Shown piece after piece: positions 56,057 through 64,000 of a DNA stretch of 64,000 bases. Every line of letters starts with the position of its first letter. Position 1 is the stretch's first letter. A model generated the notes under the pieces. The model was given only the letters and a program-made list of their open reading frames with translations. It did no database searches and had not been told where the DNA came from. The DNA is from Nostoc commune NIES-4072 (lineage in GTDB: Bacteria > Cyanobacteriota > Cyanobacteriia > Cyanobacteriales > Nostocaceae), in the NCBI RefSeq assembly GCF_003113895.1, contig NZ_BDUD01000001.1, positions 248,001 through 312,000 of the forward strand. Reading direction: 5' to 3'. A program made the position numbers and the translations under genes.

Positions 56057-56619
56057 CATCAAAAGTGTTTATATAGTTTAGACACGCATCAGCTTTAATG
56101 ATCACTATTTTGGGTTAGTTTTTCAGTTCAAAAGGGTGGTGGGTGAGTAATTATCTACTTACCATCCTTAAAACTATACCTACCAGAAACAGTCCAGATG
56201 CAAAATAAATAATTTTAAAATTTTAGTTCGGTATTGCAGATATTAGCTTTTTTAAAGTACTAAATCATCACGCTTTCGACTGATTTTTCACATCACATTT
56301 AATCTTGCCACAGATAGAAGCCTGAAAGCTTTAATTGCTAAATGCTAGGTAAAAGGCAGTTTCTGCTGAAATTACTTATTAGTTTTTAACTAGGAAATAT
56401 TAGCCATTTTTATTTATAGTCATTATTTCCTAGTGATTTGACTTATTTTACTTATTAGACAAGTACTTTGTTTTTATCCTCACTTTGGTAGTAAAATGAC
56501 GATGTTAAGTTTTATGTTTCATCATTAAAGACATAAAACCTTAAAAATAAAAGCTGTTAATTTCCTAAGCTTCTGTAATAGCTTAAAACTGGAAACCGGT
56601 AAAGAGAGGATTTGACACG
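56057..56619. other. intergenic region upstream of sodB
   Basis: An AT-rich stretch of about 560 bp with no recognised gene or repeat. It presumably holds the sodB promoter. ACATAAAACC near 56530 is part of a short ATAAAAC-rich section, but no operator could be assigned. Confidence 0.45.
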
Positions 56620-57222
56620 ATGGCATTTGTACAAGACCCATTACCCTTCGATATTAATGCTTTAGAGCCTTATGGCATGAAAGCTGAAACTTTCGAGTAT
56701 CACTATGGCAAGCATCACAAAGCTTATGTAGACAACCTCAACAAGCTCACTGAAGGTACAGAACTTGCTAATAAGTCTCTGGAAGAGGTGATCAAAACTT
56801 CCTTCAACGACTCCTCGAAAGCGGGAATCTTCAACAACGCTGCCCAAGTTTGGAACCACACCTTCTTCTGGAATTCCTTGAAACCAGCAGGTGGCGGCGC
56901 ACCCACTGGCGATCTCGCAGCCAGAATCGATAAAGATTTTGGTAGCTTTGACAAATTCAAAGAAGAGTTCTCGAACGCAGCCGCAACCCAATTTGGCAGT
57001 GGCTGGTCTTGGCTCATTGATGATGGTGGTACGCTGAAGGTGATCAAAACACCAAACGCAGAAAACCCTCTAGCTCATGGTAAGAAAGCACTCCTAACCT
57101 TAGATGTTTGGGAACACGCCTACTACATTGACTTTAGAAACGCCCGTCCGGCGTTCATCAAGAATTTCCTAGATAACTTGGTCAACTGGGACTTTGCTGC
57201 TGAAAACTTGGCCAAAGCTTAA
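56620..57222 (+). CDS. sodB: iron superoxide dismutase
   Basis: The 200-residue cytosolic enzyme has the metal ligands in YHYGKHHKAYVDNL (His27 region), NNAAQVWNHTFFWNSLKP (His near 79) and LDVWEHAYYIDFRNARP (Asp and His near 160-164). AAQVWNHTFFWNSLKP and GSGWSWLIDDGGTL fit the iron rather than the manganese type, and there is no signal peptide. A strong terminator follows the gene. The start is the ATG at 56620. Confidence 0.96.
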   Translation: MAFVQDPLPFDINALEPYGMKAETFEYHYGKHHKAYVDNLNKLTEGTELANKSLEEVIKTSFNDSSKAGIFNNAAQVWNHTFFWNSLKPAGGGAPTGDLAARIDKDFGSFDKFKEEFSNAAATQFGSGWSWLIDDGGTLKVIKTPNAENPLAHGKKALLTLDVWEHAYYIDFRNARPAFIKNFLDNLVNWDFAAENLAKA

Positions 57223-57254
57223 TTAGCTGTCAGTTTTAAACTGGTTCCACCAAT

Positions 57255-57288
57255 AAAAGGGAGAAATTAAAAAGAATTTCTCCCTTTT
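57255..57288 (+). terminator. rho-independent terminator of sodB
   Basis: A perfect 14-bp stem AAAAGGGAGAAATT/AATTTCTCCCTTTT (57255-57268 with 57275-57288) ends in a T-run. It starts 32 bp past the sodB stop. Confidence 0.92.
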
Positions 57289-57360
57289 CTGTTATTAAGT
57301 GGCAAGACAGGCAGTAGCTTGAATAAAAGTAGTGGCATGAAAATCAAAATATAAAACATT

Positions 57361-57567
57361 ATGGATAGCAAAGAATTAGCACAATACATAGAAGCAACTA
57401 ATAGCATCACGAAACCTTGGCTATTGGTACAACTGCGCCTTAAGAAACTACAAGAGCGTCGAGCTACCCTTACAGACGATGTTTACGACAAAGAATTAAA
57501 GGACATTTACCAAGACATGATGAATTTGGGAGAATGGTGGCGTGGTATTGAAGATGATGTATTTTAA
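57361..57567 (+). CDS. small hypothetical protein
   Basis: The 68-residue protein (MDSKELAQYIEATNSITKPWLLVQLRLKKLQERRATLTDDVYDKELKDIYQDMMNL) is a charged, helical small protein ending in GEWWRGIEDDVF. There is no signal or membrane segment. Such short cyanobacterial proteins are usually uncharacterised. It is separated from sodB by the terminator. It precedes the PurM-like gene by about 90 bp that contain a palindromic repeat. Confidence 0.65.
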   Translation: MDSKELAQYIEATNSITKPWLLVQLRLKKLQERRATLTDDVYDKELKDIYQDMMNLGEWWRGIEDDVF

Positions 57568-57604
57568 AGTTAGGAGTTATGAATTTTCCTAACTTTTAAC
57601 TCTT

Positions 57605-57632
57605 GCACAGACGTAATTAATAGCGTCTCTAC
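57605..57632. repeat. degenerate copy of the AGACGCGATTAATCGCGTCT palindrome
   Basis: This reads ACAGACGTAATTAATAGCGTCT with further flanking symmetry, and lies just upstream of the PurM-like gene. Confidence 0.75.
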
Positions 57633-57654
57633 TCCTAATTTAAAACGCAACCTG

Positions 57655-58791
57655 ATGGCTCAAGCTCTCGATCAAGTCGATTACGATACTCTCGATGCCG
57701 CAAAACGACGCTTCATTGATGCCGCAAAACGCACCCTTGGCTTTGCAAGCGCCTATGGCATTGTGCCCGCATCGGGTCTTGGAGCAAGTGCTAACGCTTT
57801 CAGCTTCAACCTCGCTCCATTTTTAGAGGCGGGGGCTAGAGAACTTTCGATGACACTTGTCCCGGAAGGACTGGGTACAGCAGACGATACTCGACCTGAC
57901 GACCTTTCCGAAGAAGAACTTCGACGATTTTGGTGGAATATCGGTATCAAGATCATCTCGTGTCTTACGAACGATGCCGCAACATCAGGTATGCAGACTA
58001 TACTTCTCGGTTTATATCTGCCGTCGAGTACTCCTGAAACGATCTTCACCCCAGCTTTCCTTGATGGGTTTCTGGATGGAGTGGTTGAAGGGTGTAAACG
58101 AGTGGGATGTGTCTATCTCTCAGGAGAAACTCCTCAACTAAAAACTAAGATGATTCCAGGTCGGCTTGACATCGCAGGCTCGGTTTTTGGGGTTATGCCG
58201 GCTGGCGTCGCTCCCATTGATAGCTCGCGTCTGGATGCCGGAAATACCATTGTTCTGGTCGAGAGTTCGGGGCCCCATGAGAACGGCTTTACCCCACTGC
58301 GAAAGCTTGCCCAGTCCCTCCCTGATGGCTATAGAACAAAACTTCCAAGTGGGCAAGAGTTCTGGAAAGCCATAAATGCCGCTTCATATCTTTACACGCC
58401 ACTTGTGCAGGCGGTGCTTGGCGAGGGAATTCGTCCCACTGCGATGGAGAATATCACTGGACATGGATGGCAAAAGCTGATGCGCTCAGTGAAGCCGCTC
58501 CGGTATGTCATCGAAACGATGCTCCCAGTGCCGGAGATATTTACGTTTGTCGAGGGTCATCTTGAGGGCGGGGCTGAGACGATGCTTTCTGTGTTCAATT
58601 ACGGTGCAGGATTTGCATTCTATACAGAGTCAGAGCAGGATGCAGAAAGGATTGTCATCCTTGCAAGAGAACATAAGCTTACGGCTGTGATTGCCGGAAG
58701 AGTTGAAGCATCTCTTAGCCGTGAGGTGGTAATAGAACCGCTCGGAATCACCTTGAAGGGAGATTCTTTTGGAATTGCGCGAGGAGTATAG
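57655..58791 (+). CDS. PurM-like (AIR synthase-related) protein
   Basis: The 378-residue protein has the PurM/SelD ATP-dependent fold. Features are SCLTNDAATSGMQTILLGLYL (the family's metal/ATP-binding Asn-Asp area near 105), YLSGETPQLKTKMIPG near 154, and IVLVESSGPHENGFTPLRKL near 203. PTAMENITGHGWQKLMR is near 262 and EGGAETMLSVFNYGAGF near 310. It is longer and more divergent than ordinary PurM. It is GC-richer than its neighbours and contains no GCGATCGC, suggesting horizontal acquisition. The substrate is unknown and it may not act in purine synthesis. The ATG start is at 57655. Confidence 0.8.
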   Translation: MAQALDQVDYDTLDAAKRRFIDAAKRTLGFASAYGIVPASGLGASANAFSFNLAPFLEAGARELSMTLVPEGLGTADDTRPDDLSEEELRRFWWNIGIKIISCLTNDAATSGMQTILLGLYLPSSTPETIFTPAFLDGFLDGVVEGCKRVGCVYLSGETPQLKTKMIPGRLDIAGSVFGVMPAGVAPIDSSRLDAGNTIVLVESSGPHENGFTPLRKLAQSLPDGYRTKLPSGQEFWKAINAASYLYTPLVQAVLGEGIRPTAMENITGHGWQKLMRSVKPLRYVIETMLPVPEIFTFVEGHLEGGAETMLSVFNYGAGFAFYTESEQDAERIVILAREHKLTAVIAGRVEASLSREVVIEPLGITLKGDSFGIARGV

Positions 58792-58914
58792 TAGACTTCT
58801 TGCATAAGTCGGGAAAAGGGAAAGGGGGAAGGGGAAAAAGTTCTGTATTGTCCCCTTCCCCTTTAACCTTTACCCTTTTCCCCTCTTGCAAAAAGCACTT
58901 TTGCAAGAGGTCTA
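58792..58914. mobile_element. foldback repeat with TAGAC...TTCTTGCA ends
   Basis: A 123-bp unit starts right at the PurM-like stop. The left end TAGACTTCTTGCATAAGT is the imperfect inverse of the right end, ACTTTTGCAAGAGGTCTA. The interior passes from GGGAAAAGGGAAAGG to CCCCTTCCCC, so it folds on itself. TA at both edges could be a target duplication. The right arm also contains a nested TTGCAAAAA...TTTTGCAA hairpin. Confidence 0.75.
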
Positions 58915-58920
58915 GTGATT

Positions 58921-58956
58921 CAGGAGCGTAGGCATAGCCCGTCGTAGACATCGCTA
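58921..58956. repeat. interspersed GCGTAGGC...GACATCGC repeat
   Basis: Nearly the reverse complement of the copy at 32206-32245. It lies directly after the foldback element. Confidence 0.85.
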
Positions 58957-59375
58957 CTTTTCTTGAAGTTATTATAGACTGACTTATGCGATTGCTGAAG
59001 TCATTACTAGTTATCTATATTAGTGTAATTGCTGAGGATAATAATATTATATTACACGTAATATAGTTTACTTTTAGGTTTATCAAAGGGAATTACTCTC
59101 TTAAGGCTTTAACAGTAAGTCTTTTAGCATAAATGCTATAAACATATTTATATAAATTTATATGCAATATTTGTTACTACTTATCTTGAAAGTAGTCCAA
59201 ATTACGCATGACTACTGAGGTTAAGATTTGCTAACGTAGTCTTAACATATTGAAAAATTTGCTGAGAAAGCTGAGAAAGTAGCAGCGAACACTAATTTAG
59301 GGTGCTGAGTCTTTCTCATCTGTAGATGTACCGTTTTAGTGTGTTAAAAAGATATATTTTTGTTCAGAGGGGGTT
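58957..59375. other. AT-rich intergenic region upstream of the PHP gene
   Basis: About 420 bp with no recognised gene. Around 59030-59080 it is very AT-rich (ATAATATTATATTACACGTAATATAG), with a palindromic ATATTACACGTAATAT core that could be a binding site. Nothing else is supported. Confidence 0.45.
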
Positions 59376-60062
59376 ATGGTTGTAAATTTGGCCCGAACTA
59401 CTGCTTCCACAGAACTTTTGAAGCAAGTATTCCAAAACATTGATGCACAAAGTTGTCCAAGGTTATTCAACTTTCACATGCACACTGTCTACTCAGATGG
59501 TAGGTTGCAGCCGAGTGCATTGATGGAACAGGCGATCGCGATTGGATTAAAAGGGTTAGCCATCACCGATCATCATGGTATCATGGGCTATCAAGCAGCA
59601 ATTGCTTGGTTAGAAGACTGGAAGTGGAATAATCCTGGTGCAAGCACTCCTTACCTGTGGAGTGGTGTGGAAATTAATGCCAACCTTTTGGATATAGAAG
59701 TTCACATTTTGGCTTACGCTTTTACACCAGAACACCCTAGCATAAAGCCTTATCTCCAAAGAAGACCGACTACAGGGCAAGAATATCAAGCAAGTAACGT
59801 GATTGCTGCTATTCATGAAGCTGGGGGATTGGCAGTCTTGGCTCATCCGGCTCGTTACAAGCGATCGCTTTTTGACTTAATTCCAGCTGCGTCCGAGAAG
59901 GGCATTGATGGTGTGGAAACTTTTTACGCCTACAATAACCCTAACCCCTGGAAACCTAGCGTAGTGGAATCAGAACAAGTACAAAAGTTGGCTGATGAAT
60001 ACTTTCTTTTCAATACTTGTGGTACTGATACCCACGGTTTGAGCCTGCTACAACGCTTGTAA
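59376..60062 (+). CDS. PHP-domain metal-dependent phosphoesterase
   Basis: The 228-residue protein has the PHP metal-binding motifs in order: NFHMHTVYSDGRLQPSALM (HxH and Asp), AITDHHGIMGY, GVEINANLLDIEVHILAY, LAVLAHPARYKRS, and NTCGTDTHG near the end. It is probably a phosphoesterase acting on nucleotides or nucleic-acid ends, like other stand-alone PHP proteins; the substrate is unknown. The ATG at 59376 has AGAGGGGG upstream, a strong ribosome-binding site. Confidence 0.9.
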   Translation: MVVNLARTTASTELLKQVFQNIDAQSCPRLFNFHMHTVYSDGRLQPSALMEQAIAIGLKGLAITDHHGIMGYQAAIAWLEDWKWNNPGASTPYLWSGVEINANLLDIEVHILAYAFTPEHPSIKPYLQRRPTTGQEYQASNVIAAIHEAGGLAVLAHPARYKRSLFDLIPAASEKGIDGVETFYAYNNPNPWKPSVVESEQVQKLADEYFLFNTCGTDTHGLSLLQRL

Positions 60063-60083
60063 AAATGAATCAATTTTTTTTGA

Positions 60084-60108
60084 ACTCTCCTGGTTAAATC
60101 TGCCAGGA
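60084..60108 (+). terminator. terminator after the PHP gene
   Basis: A 7-bp stem CTCCTGG/CCAGGAG with a 9-base loop is followed by a T-rich stretch. It lies between convergent gene ends and may serve both strands. Confidence 0.65.
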
Positions 60109-60147
60109 GGTTATTCTATTTTGGATTTTCGCTAATCAAGCCTGATA

Positions 60148-60837
60148 TCAACCCACATTCGGCAGGTTGATTTGAACCATATTAGAGTTAACTTCAAGAG
60201 CTTGAGAAGCTATCTTGATTGTCTCTTTAGTAGCTTTTTCCTTACGTTCGCTGTAGCGGTCTGTGAGATAATCAACTTTGTCACGCAATAGCAAGGTAAA
60301 TTTGTAAAGTTCTTCCATAACATCGACAACGCGATCGCGGTAGGGCGAATCTTTCATAGTCCCGTCTTCATTAAACTCCTCGTATGCTTTAGCCACTGAA
60401 GATTGATTCGGGACAGTGAACATCCGCATCCAGCGCCCAAGAATTCTTAATGTGTTGACAGCGTTGAAAGACTGAGAGCCGCCGCTTACTTGCATGACAG
60501 CTAAAGTTCTCCCTTGAGTCGGGCGAACGGCTCCAATACTTAGCGGAATCCAGTCAATTTGGTTTTTCATAATGCTAGAAATCTGACCGTGCAGTTCTGG
60601 ACTAGACCAAACTTGACCTTCTGACCACAAGCTTAATTGGCGCAACTCCTGCACCTTTGAGTGGCTGTCAGGTACGCTGCCATAAATTGGCAGTTCACGG
60701 GGATCAAAAAACTTGACCTCTGCGCCAAGTTCTTCAATGATGCGTGCTGCTTCCTCTGCCAAGAGGCGGCTATAGGAACGCTCACGCAGAGAGCCATACA
60801 AAAATAAAATTCTGGGGGGATGGTCAAATGTCGTCAT
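60148..60837 (-). CDS. arsH: ArsH NADPH-dependent FMN reductase
   Basis: ArsH is a flavoprotein of arsenic-resistance operons that oxidises organoarsenicals or reduces other acceptors. The sequence has the flavodoxin-like core: [58 protein letters not shown] and [27 protein letters not shown]. The ATG at 60837, just after the arsC stop, is preferred. A TTG further upstream would overlap arsC. It is the last gene of the arsR-acr3-arsC-arsH operon, an order resembling the Synechocystis ars genes. Confidence 0.93.
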   Translation of the reverse strand: MTTFDHPPRILFLYGSLRERSYSRLLAEEAARIIEELGAEVKFFDPRELPIYGSVPDSHSKVQELRQLSLWSEGQVWSSPELHGQISSIMKNQIDWIPLSIGAVRPTQGRTLAVMQVSGGSQSFNAVNTLRILGRWMRMFTVPNQSSVAKAYEEFNEDGTMKDSPYRDRVVDVMEELYKFTLLLRDKVDYLTDRYSERKEKATKETIKIASQALEVNSNMVQINLPNVG

Positions 60838-60841
60838 AACA

Positions 60842-61252
60842 TCAGGATTTGCGTGTTGGATTTTCTGTATACTCAATCAATTGAGTCACCCGTTCTTTAA
60901 TTTCATCGCGGACTCTAGGAAAAATTTCCGGTTGTTCTGCTGGATCGTCTAATTGCCAGTCTTCAAATACTTCTCGCACAACCCACTCTGGCGGCAAATT
61001 CACGCCACAGCCACACAAAGAAATCACTACATCAAAGTCTTGTGCTTGGAAATCACTAAGGGGTTTGGAGTGTTGATTGGTAATGTCGATACCAATTTCT
61101 TTCATGGTTGCGATTGCTTCTGGTCTGACCTGACTTGCTTCTAAACCAGAGCTAATTACTTCAATTTTTCCCTTACCAAGGGTTTTAGCAAAGCCTTCCG
61201 CCATCTGGGAACGCGCAGAATTTTTTTTGCAAACAAACATCACACGTTTCAT
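60842..61252 (-). CDS. arsC: arsenate reductase, LMW phosphatase-like
   Basis: ArsC reduces arsenate to arsenite. The 136-residue protein has the P-loop-like [15 protein letters not shown] with Cys8, and a second pair Cys80/Cys82 in [11 protein letters not shown]. That matches the three-cysteine layout of the Synechocystis enzyme, a thiol-disulfide relay using glutathione/glutaredoxin. [12 protein letters not shown] near 104 supplies the general-acid Asp. It is 31 bp downstream of acr3 and abuts arsH. A TTCAA-N5-TTGAA element sits immediately upstream of its ATG (61252). Confidence 0.95.
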   Translation of the reverse strand: MKRVMFVCKKNSARSQMAEGFAKTLGKGKIEVISSGLEASQVRPEAIATMKEIGIDITNQHSKPLSDFQAQDFDVVISLCGCGVNLPPEWVVREVFEDWQLDDPAEQPEIFPRVRDEIKERVTQLIEYTENPTRKS

Positions 61253-61254
61253 GG

Positions 61255-61269
61255 TTCAACTTTTTTGAA
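61255..61269. promoter_or_regulatory. weak ArsR-like operator upstream of arsC
   Basis: A TTCAA-CTTTT-TTGAA inverted repeat resembles the sites at 62470, 62523 and 62870 but has a 5-base instead of a 6-base spacer. It lies between acr3 and arsC, so it may mark an internal promoter or be chance in an AT-rich gap. Confidence 0.35.
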
Positions 61270-61283
61270 TAATTTGACTAAAT

Positions 61284-62348
61284 TTAAAATGTTCTTGATT
61301 CAGATGGCGAAAAATAACGTTTTTCAAACCAGAAAGCAACATTAACAAGAGCAATTAATACAGGCACTTCGACAAGAGGCCCGACGACGGCAGCAAAAGC
61401 AACACCCGAATTAATGCCAAACACTGCGATCGCAACTGCGATCGCTAATTCAAAATTATTTCCGGCGGCTGTAAACGCTACACTTGCGGCTCTAGAATAG
61501 TCTGTCTTAATCCGCCAAGCCATGTAAAAGCTAATCAGAAACATGATCACGAAGTAGATGATCATCGGAACTGCAATCTTCACCACATCTAAGGGTATTT
61601 GAACGATCAAATTCCCTTTCAAGCTGAACATAACCACGATTGTAAATAACAGAGCAATCAGCGTGATCGGGCTGATTTTAGTCACAAATTCCTCATGATA
61701 CCACTGCTTGCTTTTCACCTTTACTAGGAAGAAACGAGTGAAAAATCCAGCTAAAAAGGGAATACCGAGATAGATAAACACACTTTTGGCAATCTCGGCA
61801 ATACTTACATTAACAACGCTGCCTTCTAACCCGAATAGTGGTGGCAGTACAGTAATGAAAAACCATGCATAAGGACTATAAAAGATAACCTGAAAGATAC
61901 TATTGAAGGCAACCAATCCAGCCGTGTATTCTGTATTGCCTCGTGCTAAGTCACTCCACACAACTACCATTGCAATACAACGAGCTAATCCAATCAGAAT
62001 CAATCCTGTCATGTATTCTGGATAACCGTGTAAAAAGGTAGCCGCCAGCGCAAACATCAGAATTGGCCCAATGATCCAATTCTGAAGTAGTGACACACCA
62101 AGAATTTTTCCGTTGCGAAATACATCTCCTAATTCTTCGTATCGCACCTTGGCTAGGGGCGGGTACATCATCAGAATTAACCCAATAGCGATCGGTAGAT
62201 TTGTTGTTCCTACTTGGAACTGGTTGATAAAGGCTTCTACTCCCGGAAATAAATAGCCCAGACCAACACCGATCGCCATTGCTAAAAAAATCCACAAGGT
62301 TAGGAAGCGGTCGATAAACGAGAGGCGTTTTAAAGTCTTTTTGTTCAT
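61284..62348 (-). CDS. acr3: arsenite efflux transporter ACR3
   Basis: ACR3 exports arsenite across the plasma membrane. The 354-residue protein has about ten membrane segments and opens [38 protein letters not shown]. It includes [22 protein letters not shown] [16 protein letters not shown], with the essential Cys of the family, and [19 protein letters not shown] near 300. The ATG at 62348 with GGGG nine bases upstream is preferred over the ATG at 62363. The gene lies between arsR and arsC on the same strand. Confidence 0.94.
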   Translation of the reverse strand: MNKKTLKRLSFIDRFLTLWIFLAMAIGVGLGYLFPGVEAFINQFQVGTTNLPIAIGLILMMYPPLAKVRYEELGDVFRNGKILGVSLLQNWIIGPILMFALAATFLHGYPEYMTGLILIGLARCIAMVVVWSDLARGNTEYTAGLVAFNSIFQVIFYSPYAWFFITVLPPLFGLEGSVVNVSIAEIAKSVFIYLGIPFLAGFFTRFFLVKVKSKQWYHEEFVTKISPITLIALLFTIVVMFSLKGNLIVQIPLDVVKIAVPMIIYFVIMFLISFYMAWRIKTDYSRAASVAFTAAGNNFELAIAVAIAVFGINSGVAFAAVVGPLVEVPVLIALVNVAFWFEKRYFSPSESRTF

Positions 62349-62469
62349 TACAATTAACCCCATACATAAATGCAGGAGCTTCGAGCAGGAATTTCAGATT
62401 ATTCAATCCAACATCCAAAATTGAAAATCTAAAATTCGGTGAGTTCTATCAAGAGTATATCTCTATCAT

Positions 62470-62485
62470 TTCAAAAAAAATTGAT
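62470..62485. promoter_or_regulatory. ArsR-like operator 1 upstream of acr3
   Basis: TTCAA-AAAAAA-TTGAT fits the ATCAA-N6-TTGAT form I recall for the cyanobacterial ArsR operator. It lies in the 197-bp gap between arsR and acr3, about 120 bp upstream of acr3. Confidence 0.55.
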
Positions 62486-62522
62486 TTGTCAATCCGTAGG
62501 GAATTAGAAATAAACAAAACAT

Positions 62523-62538
62523 TACAAAAAAAATTGAT
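62523..62538. promoter_or_regulatory. ArsR-like operator 2 at the arsR 3' end
   Basis: TACAA-AAAAAA-TTGAT is a one-mismatch copy of the same motif, 53 bp from operator 1. Two sites in tandem would suit a repressed promoter for acr3-arsC-arsH. Confidence 0.5.
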
Positions 62539-62544
62539 GAATTT

Positions 62545-62871
62545 TTAAGTCTCGCAGGGGGGACGAATAGGCAATATTGGGCTAAAGCGGCGGAATTCTG
62601 CTAAATACTGTTCTAGGGCAACAAACTGCGACAGATTGAGGCTGTAGTAAATCCAGCGTCCTTCTTGACGAGCGCGAACTAAACCAGCTTCTTTCAAGGT
62701 TTTGAGGTGAAAAGACAGTTTAGACTGAGTGGTTCCCAGGTGGTCGCATAGGTCACACACGCATAGTTCTTGAGAACGCAGAAGTTCTAATACCTTAATC
62801 CGTAGTGGGTCAGACAGGGCATGAAAGCCAGCAGCGATCGGATCAGGAGTGAAGGTGCTATTAGGAACCAT
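62545..62871 (-). CDS. arsR: ArsR/SmtB-family arsenite-responsive repressor
   Basis: The 108-residue winged-helix repressor leaves DNA when it binds arsenite. It has the metal-binding ELCVCDLCDHLG in helix 3, with Cys37, Cys39 and Cys42. The recognition helix follows in TTQSKLSFHLKTLKEAGLVRARQEGRWIYYSL. There is an additional Cys near the end (RPPCET). The start is the ATG at 62871. No ribosome-binding site is visible and the operator at 62870 overlaps the start, so the leader is very short. It heads the operon. Confidence 0.94.
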   Translation of the reverse strand: MVPNSTFTPDPIAAGFHALSDPLRIKVLELLRSQELCVCDLCDHLGTTQSKLSFHLKTLKEAGLVRARQEGRWIYYSLNLSQFVALEQYLAEFRRFSPILPIRPPCET

Positions 62872-62885
62872 CAACTTTTTTTGAA
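62870..62885. promoter_or_regulatory. ArsR-like operator 3 overlapping the arsR start
   Basis: ATCAA-CTTTTT-TTGAA matches the same motif and covers the arsR start codon and leader. A TATAAA-like -10 box lies just upstream on the minus strand (about 62893-62899), so a bound repressor would cover the transcription start. This fits autoregulation. Confidence 0.55.
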
Positions 62886-62970
62886 GTATTTATTTATAGT
62901 AAAGTCTAAATGATGGCTTAACAATATCTCTGTTCTTCCTCTTGTTTTGGCTAAGGTATTGTTGAGAAGA

Positions 62971-63954
62971 TTATATTGAACTAGCAGTTTCCCTAACAGT
63001 TTCTCGCAGCCGCTCCACATCGCGCATTGGTGGTATACCAAAGAGCCGCTTGTACTCACGGTTGAAGTGCGAGGCATCGTCATAACCCACGCGGTAGCCA
63101 GCGCTAGCAGCGTCAAGGTTCTCGCCGAGCATCAGACGGCGAGCCTCCTGGAGCCGCAGTTGCTTCTGGAACTGCAAGGGACTCATTGCCGTGACAGACT
63201 TGAAGTGATGGTGAAAGCCCGAAACACTCATTCCCATCTCTTGTGCGATGCTCTCAATCTTGATCGGTTGGTCAAAGTCTTTACGAAGTCGCTCGACGGC
63301 TCTGGCGATGTGGTGGGTGTAGCCACCTAGAACTGCAATATGACGGAGCCGATTACCTTGCTCTCCTATCATGAGTCGGTAAATGATTTCCCGCTTAATC
63401 AGTGGTGCGAGAACATGAGCTTCAGCAGGAGAATCTAGAAGCCTGACAAGCCGCACCACAGCGTCCAAAAGATTTGCATTCAATGGACTTACGTCAATTG
63501 CTTTCACATCAGCACGGCTGCGCGATGAGGGATACCCTGCCTCGACCATCACTGAGCCAACGAGGGTAGGGTCAAGATCGAGGCGAAGGCTAAGGTACGG
63601 TTGCTCCTTGGACGCTTCCAGAATTTGGCTGACAATCGGCAGTTCGGCCGTAGCAAGCAGATAATGCATCGGGTCGTACTGATGGCGATCGCTACCCAAA
63701 AGAACTTCTTTGCTGCCTTGAGCGATCGCACAAAAGGCAGGGATAGAGACACTATGAAGGCATTCCGAAGGCGAGGAGGAGCGGTTGAAGTGCAAACCTT
63801 TGAGCGGCTCAATCGTCCCATCATGACGAATCGCCTGGGCAATCCGTTCAGTCAGTTCGTCTCTGTTGGCTTGCGCTCTGTCTACCTCGCGCTTTGCCTG
63901 CGGGTCGTTCATTAACTCCATAGCAGACTTTTCACTCGTTTTTGCAGCGTTCAT
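62971..63954 (-). CDS. AraC-family transcription regulator with N-terminal AraC_N domain
   Basis: This is a regulator of about 327 residues. An N-terminal cupin-like ligand domain holds SVSIPAFCAIAQGSKEVLLGSDRHQYDPMHYLLATAELPI at about 75-120. A C-terminal double helix-turn-helix follows at about 220-320: IKIESIAQEMGMSVSGFHHHFKSVTAMSPLQFQKQLRLQEARRLM and GYRVGYDDASHFNREYKRLFG. The AraC_N class often controls alcohol or aldehyde metabolism. The ATG at 63954 is preferred; a TTG at 63981 and an ATG at 63921 are also possible. The GC content is above that of most neighbours. The target gene is probably beyond the window edge. Confidence 0.88.
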   Translation of the reverse strand: MNAAKTSEKSAMELMNDPQAKREVDRAQANRDELTERIAQAIRHDGTIEPLKGLHFNRSSSPSECLHSVSIPAFCAIAQGSKEVLLGSDRHQYDPMHYLLATAELPIVSQILEASKEQPYLSLRLDLDPTLVGSVMVEAGYPSSRSRADVKAIDVSPLNANLLDAVVRLVRLLDSPAEAHVLAPLIKREIIYRLMIGEQGNRLRHIAVLGGYTHHIARAVERLRKDFDQPIKIESIAQEMGMSVSGFHHHFKSVTAMSPLQFQKQLRLQEARRLMLGENLDAASAGYRVGYDDASHFNREYKRLFGIPPMRDVERLRETVRETASSI

Positions 63955-64000
63955 TTCTAAGTTTGCAGGATTGTACAACAATCTTAGACGATCGTTTTAT

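Noticed and set aside
62363..62418. A second protein on the minus strand overlapping acr3 (62418 to 61951)
   Set aside because: It is a shifted frame over the ACR3 sequence with no sensible composition.

Overview
The window looks like chromosomal DNA of a filamentous, heterocyst-forming-type cyanobacterium close to Nostoc/Anabaena. This rests on the recurrent HIP1 octamer GCGATCGC, many short tandem heptamer repeats (TGGGCAT, TAGTCAT, ATTTTAG, GCGAATT), and marker genes: sqdB/sqdX, two ndhD, ycf46/ycf35, a CyaB-type adenylate cyclase, a panC-cmk fusion, and an rbp-rpsU pair. No rRNA, tRNA or CRISPR array was recognised.

Layout. (1) 0.1-4.4 kb: an insertion-damaged zone. A 5'-truncated FAD/NAD-binding gene, an IS982 transposase and a TnpB lacking its C-terminus precede two FHA-domain genes, the first of which has a palindromic tail. 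(2) 4.5-10.8 kb: endonuclease V, a small cyanobacterial protein and a fragment of its paralogue, a multi-PAS GGDEF-EAL protein, and a Tat-exported aldo/keto reductase. (3) 10.9-20.5 kb, minus strand: an outer-membrane/lipid A cluster in the order purC, omp85, (TnpB remnant), lpxC, fabZ, lpxA, lpxB, followed by an orphan cytosine-5 DNA methyltransferase. (4) 21.3-28.9 kb: a small protein, the GAF-GAF-PAS adenylate cyclase, sulfolipid genes sqdB-sqdX, a lipoprotein and an FHA membrane protein. (5) 29-33.1 kb: a ribbon-helix-helix-like protein, Ycf46-type AAA+ ATPase, Ycf35, a small unknown gene, and a short-chain dehydrogenase whose N-terminus has been replaced by a MITE. (6) 33.2-40.8 kb: two ndhD paralogues flank a coiled-coil protein, thrB and a two-gene coiled-coil operon of unknown role. 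(7) 41-46.6 kb: a NarL-type regulator divergent from a receiver-kinase protein, then MITEs, CsbD, a broken SMI1/KNR4-like gene and an exported TPR protein. (8) 47.2-60 kb: RNA-binding protein, ribosomal protein S21, a zinc-ribbon Ser/Thr kinase, a DUF1838-like protein, glutaminase, an RlpA-like protein with a long structured leader, panC-cmk, sodB, a PurM-like protein and a PHP protein. (9) 60-64 kb: an arsenic operon (arsR, acr3, arsC, arsH) with ArsR-like operator sites, preceded by an AraC regulator.

The most notable unexplained signals are in the non-coding fraction. One is a foldback MITE family with CAATAC... termini and 10-bp target duplications, present three times. Another is an identical pair of 89-bp TA-flanked MITEs. 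There are also structured leaders beside purC and rlpA. Among proteins, the least explained are the coiled-coil operon at 37.2-38.9 kb and a cysteine-bearing insertion in the second NdhD.
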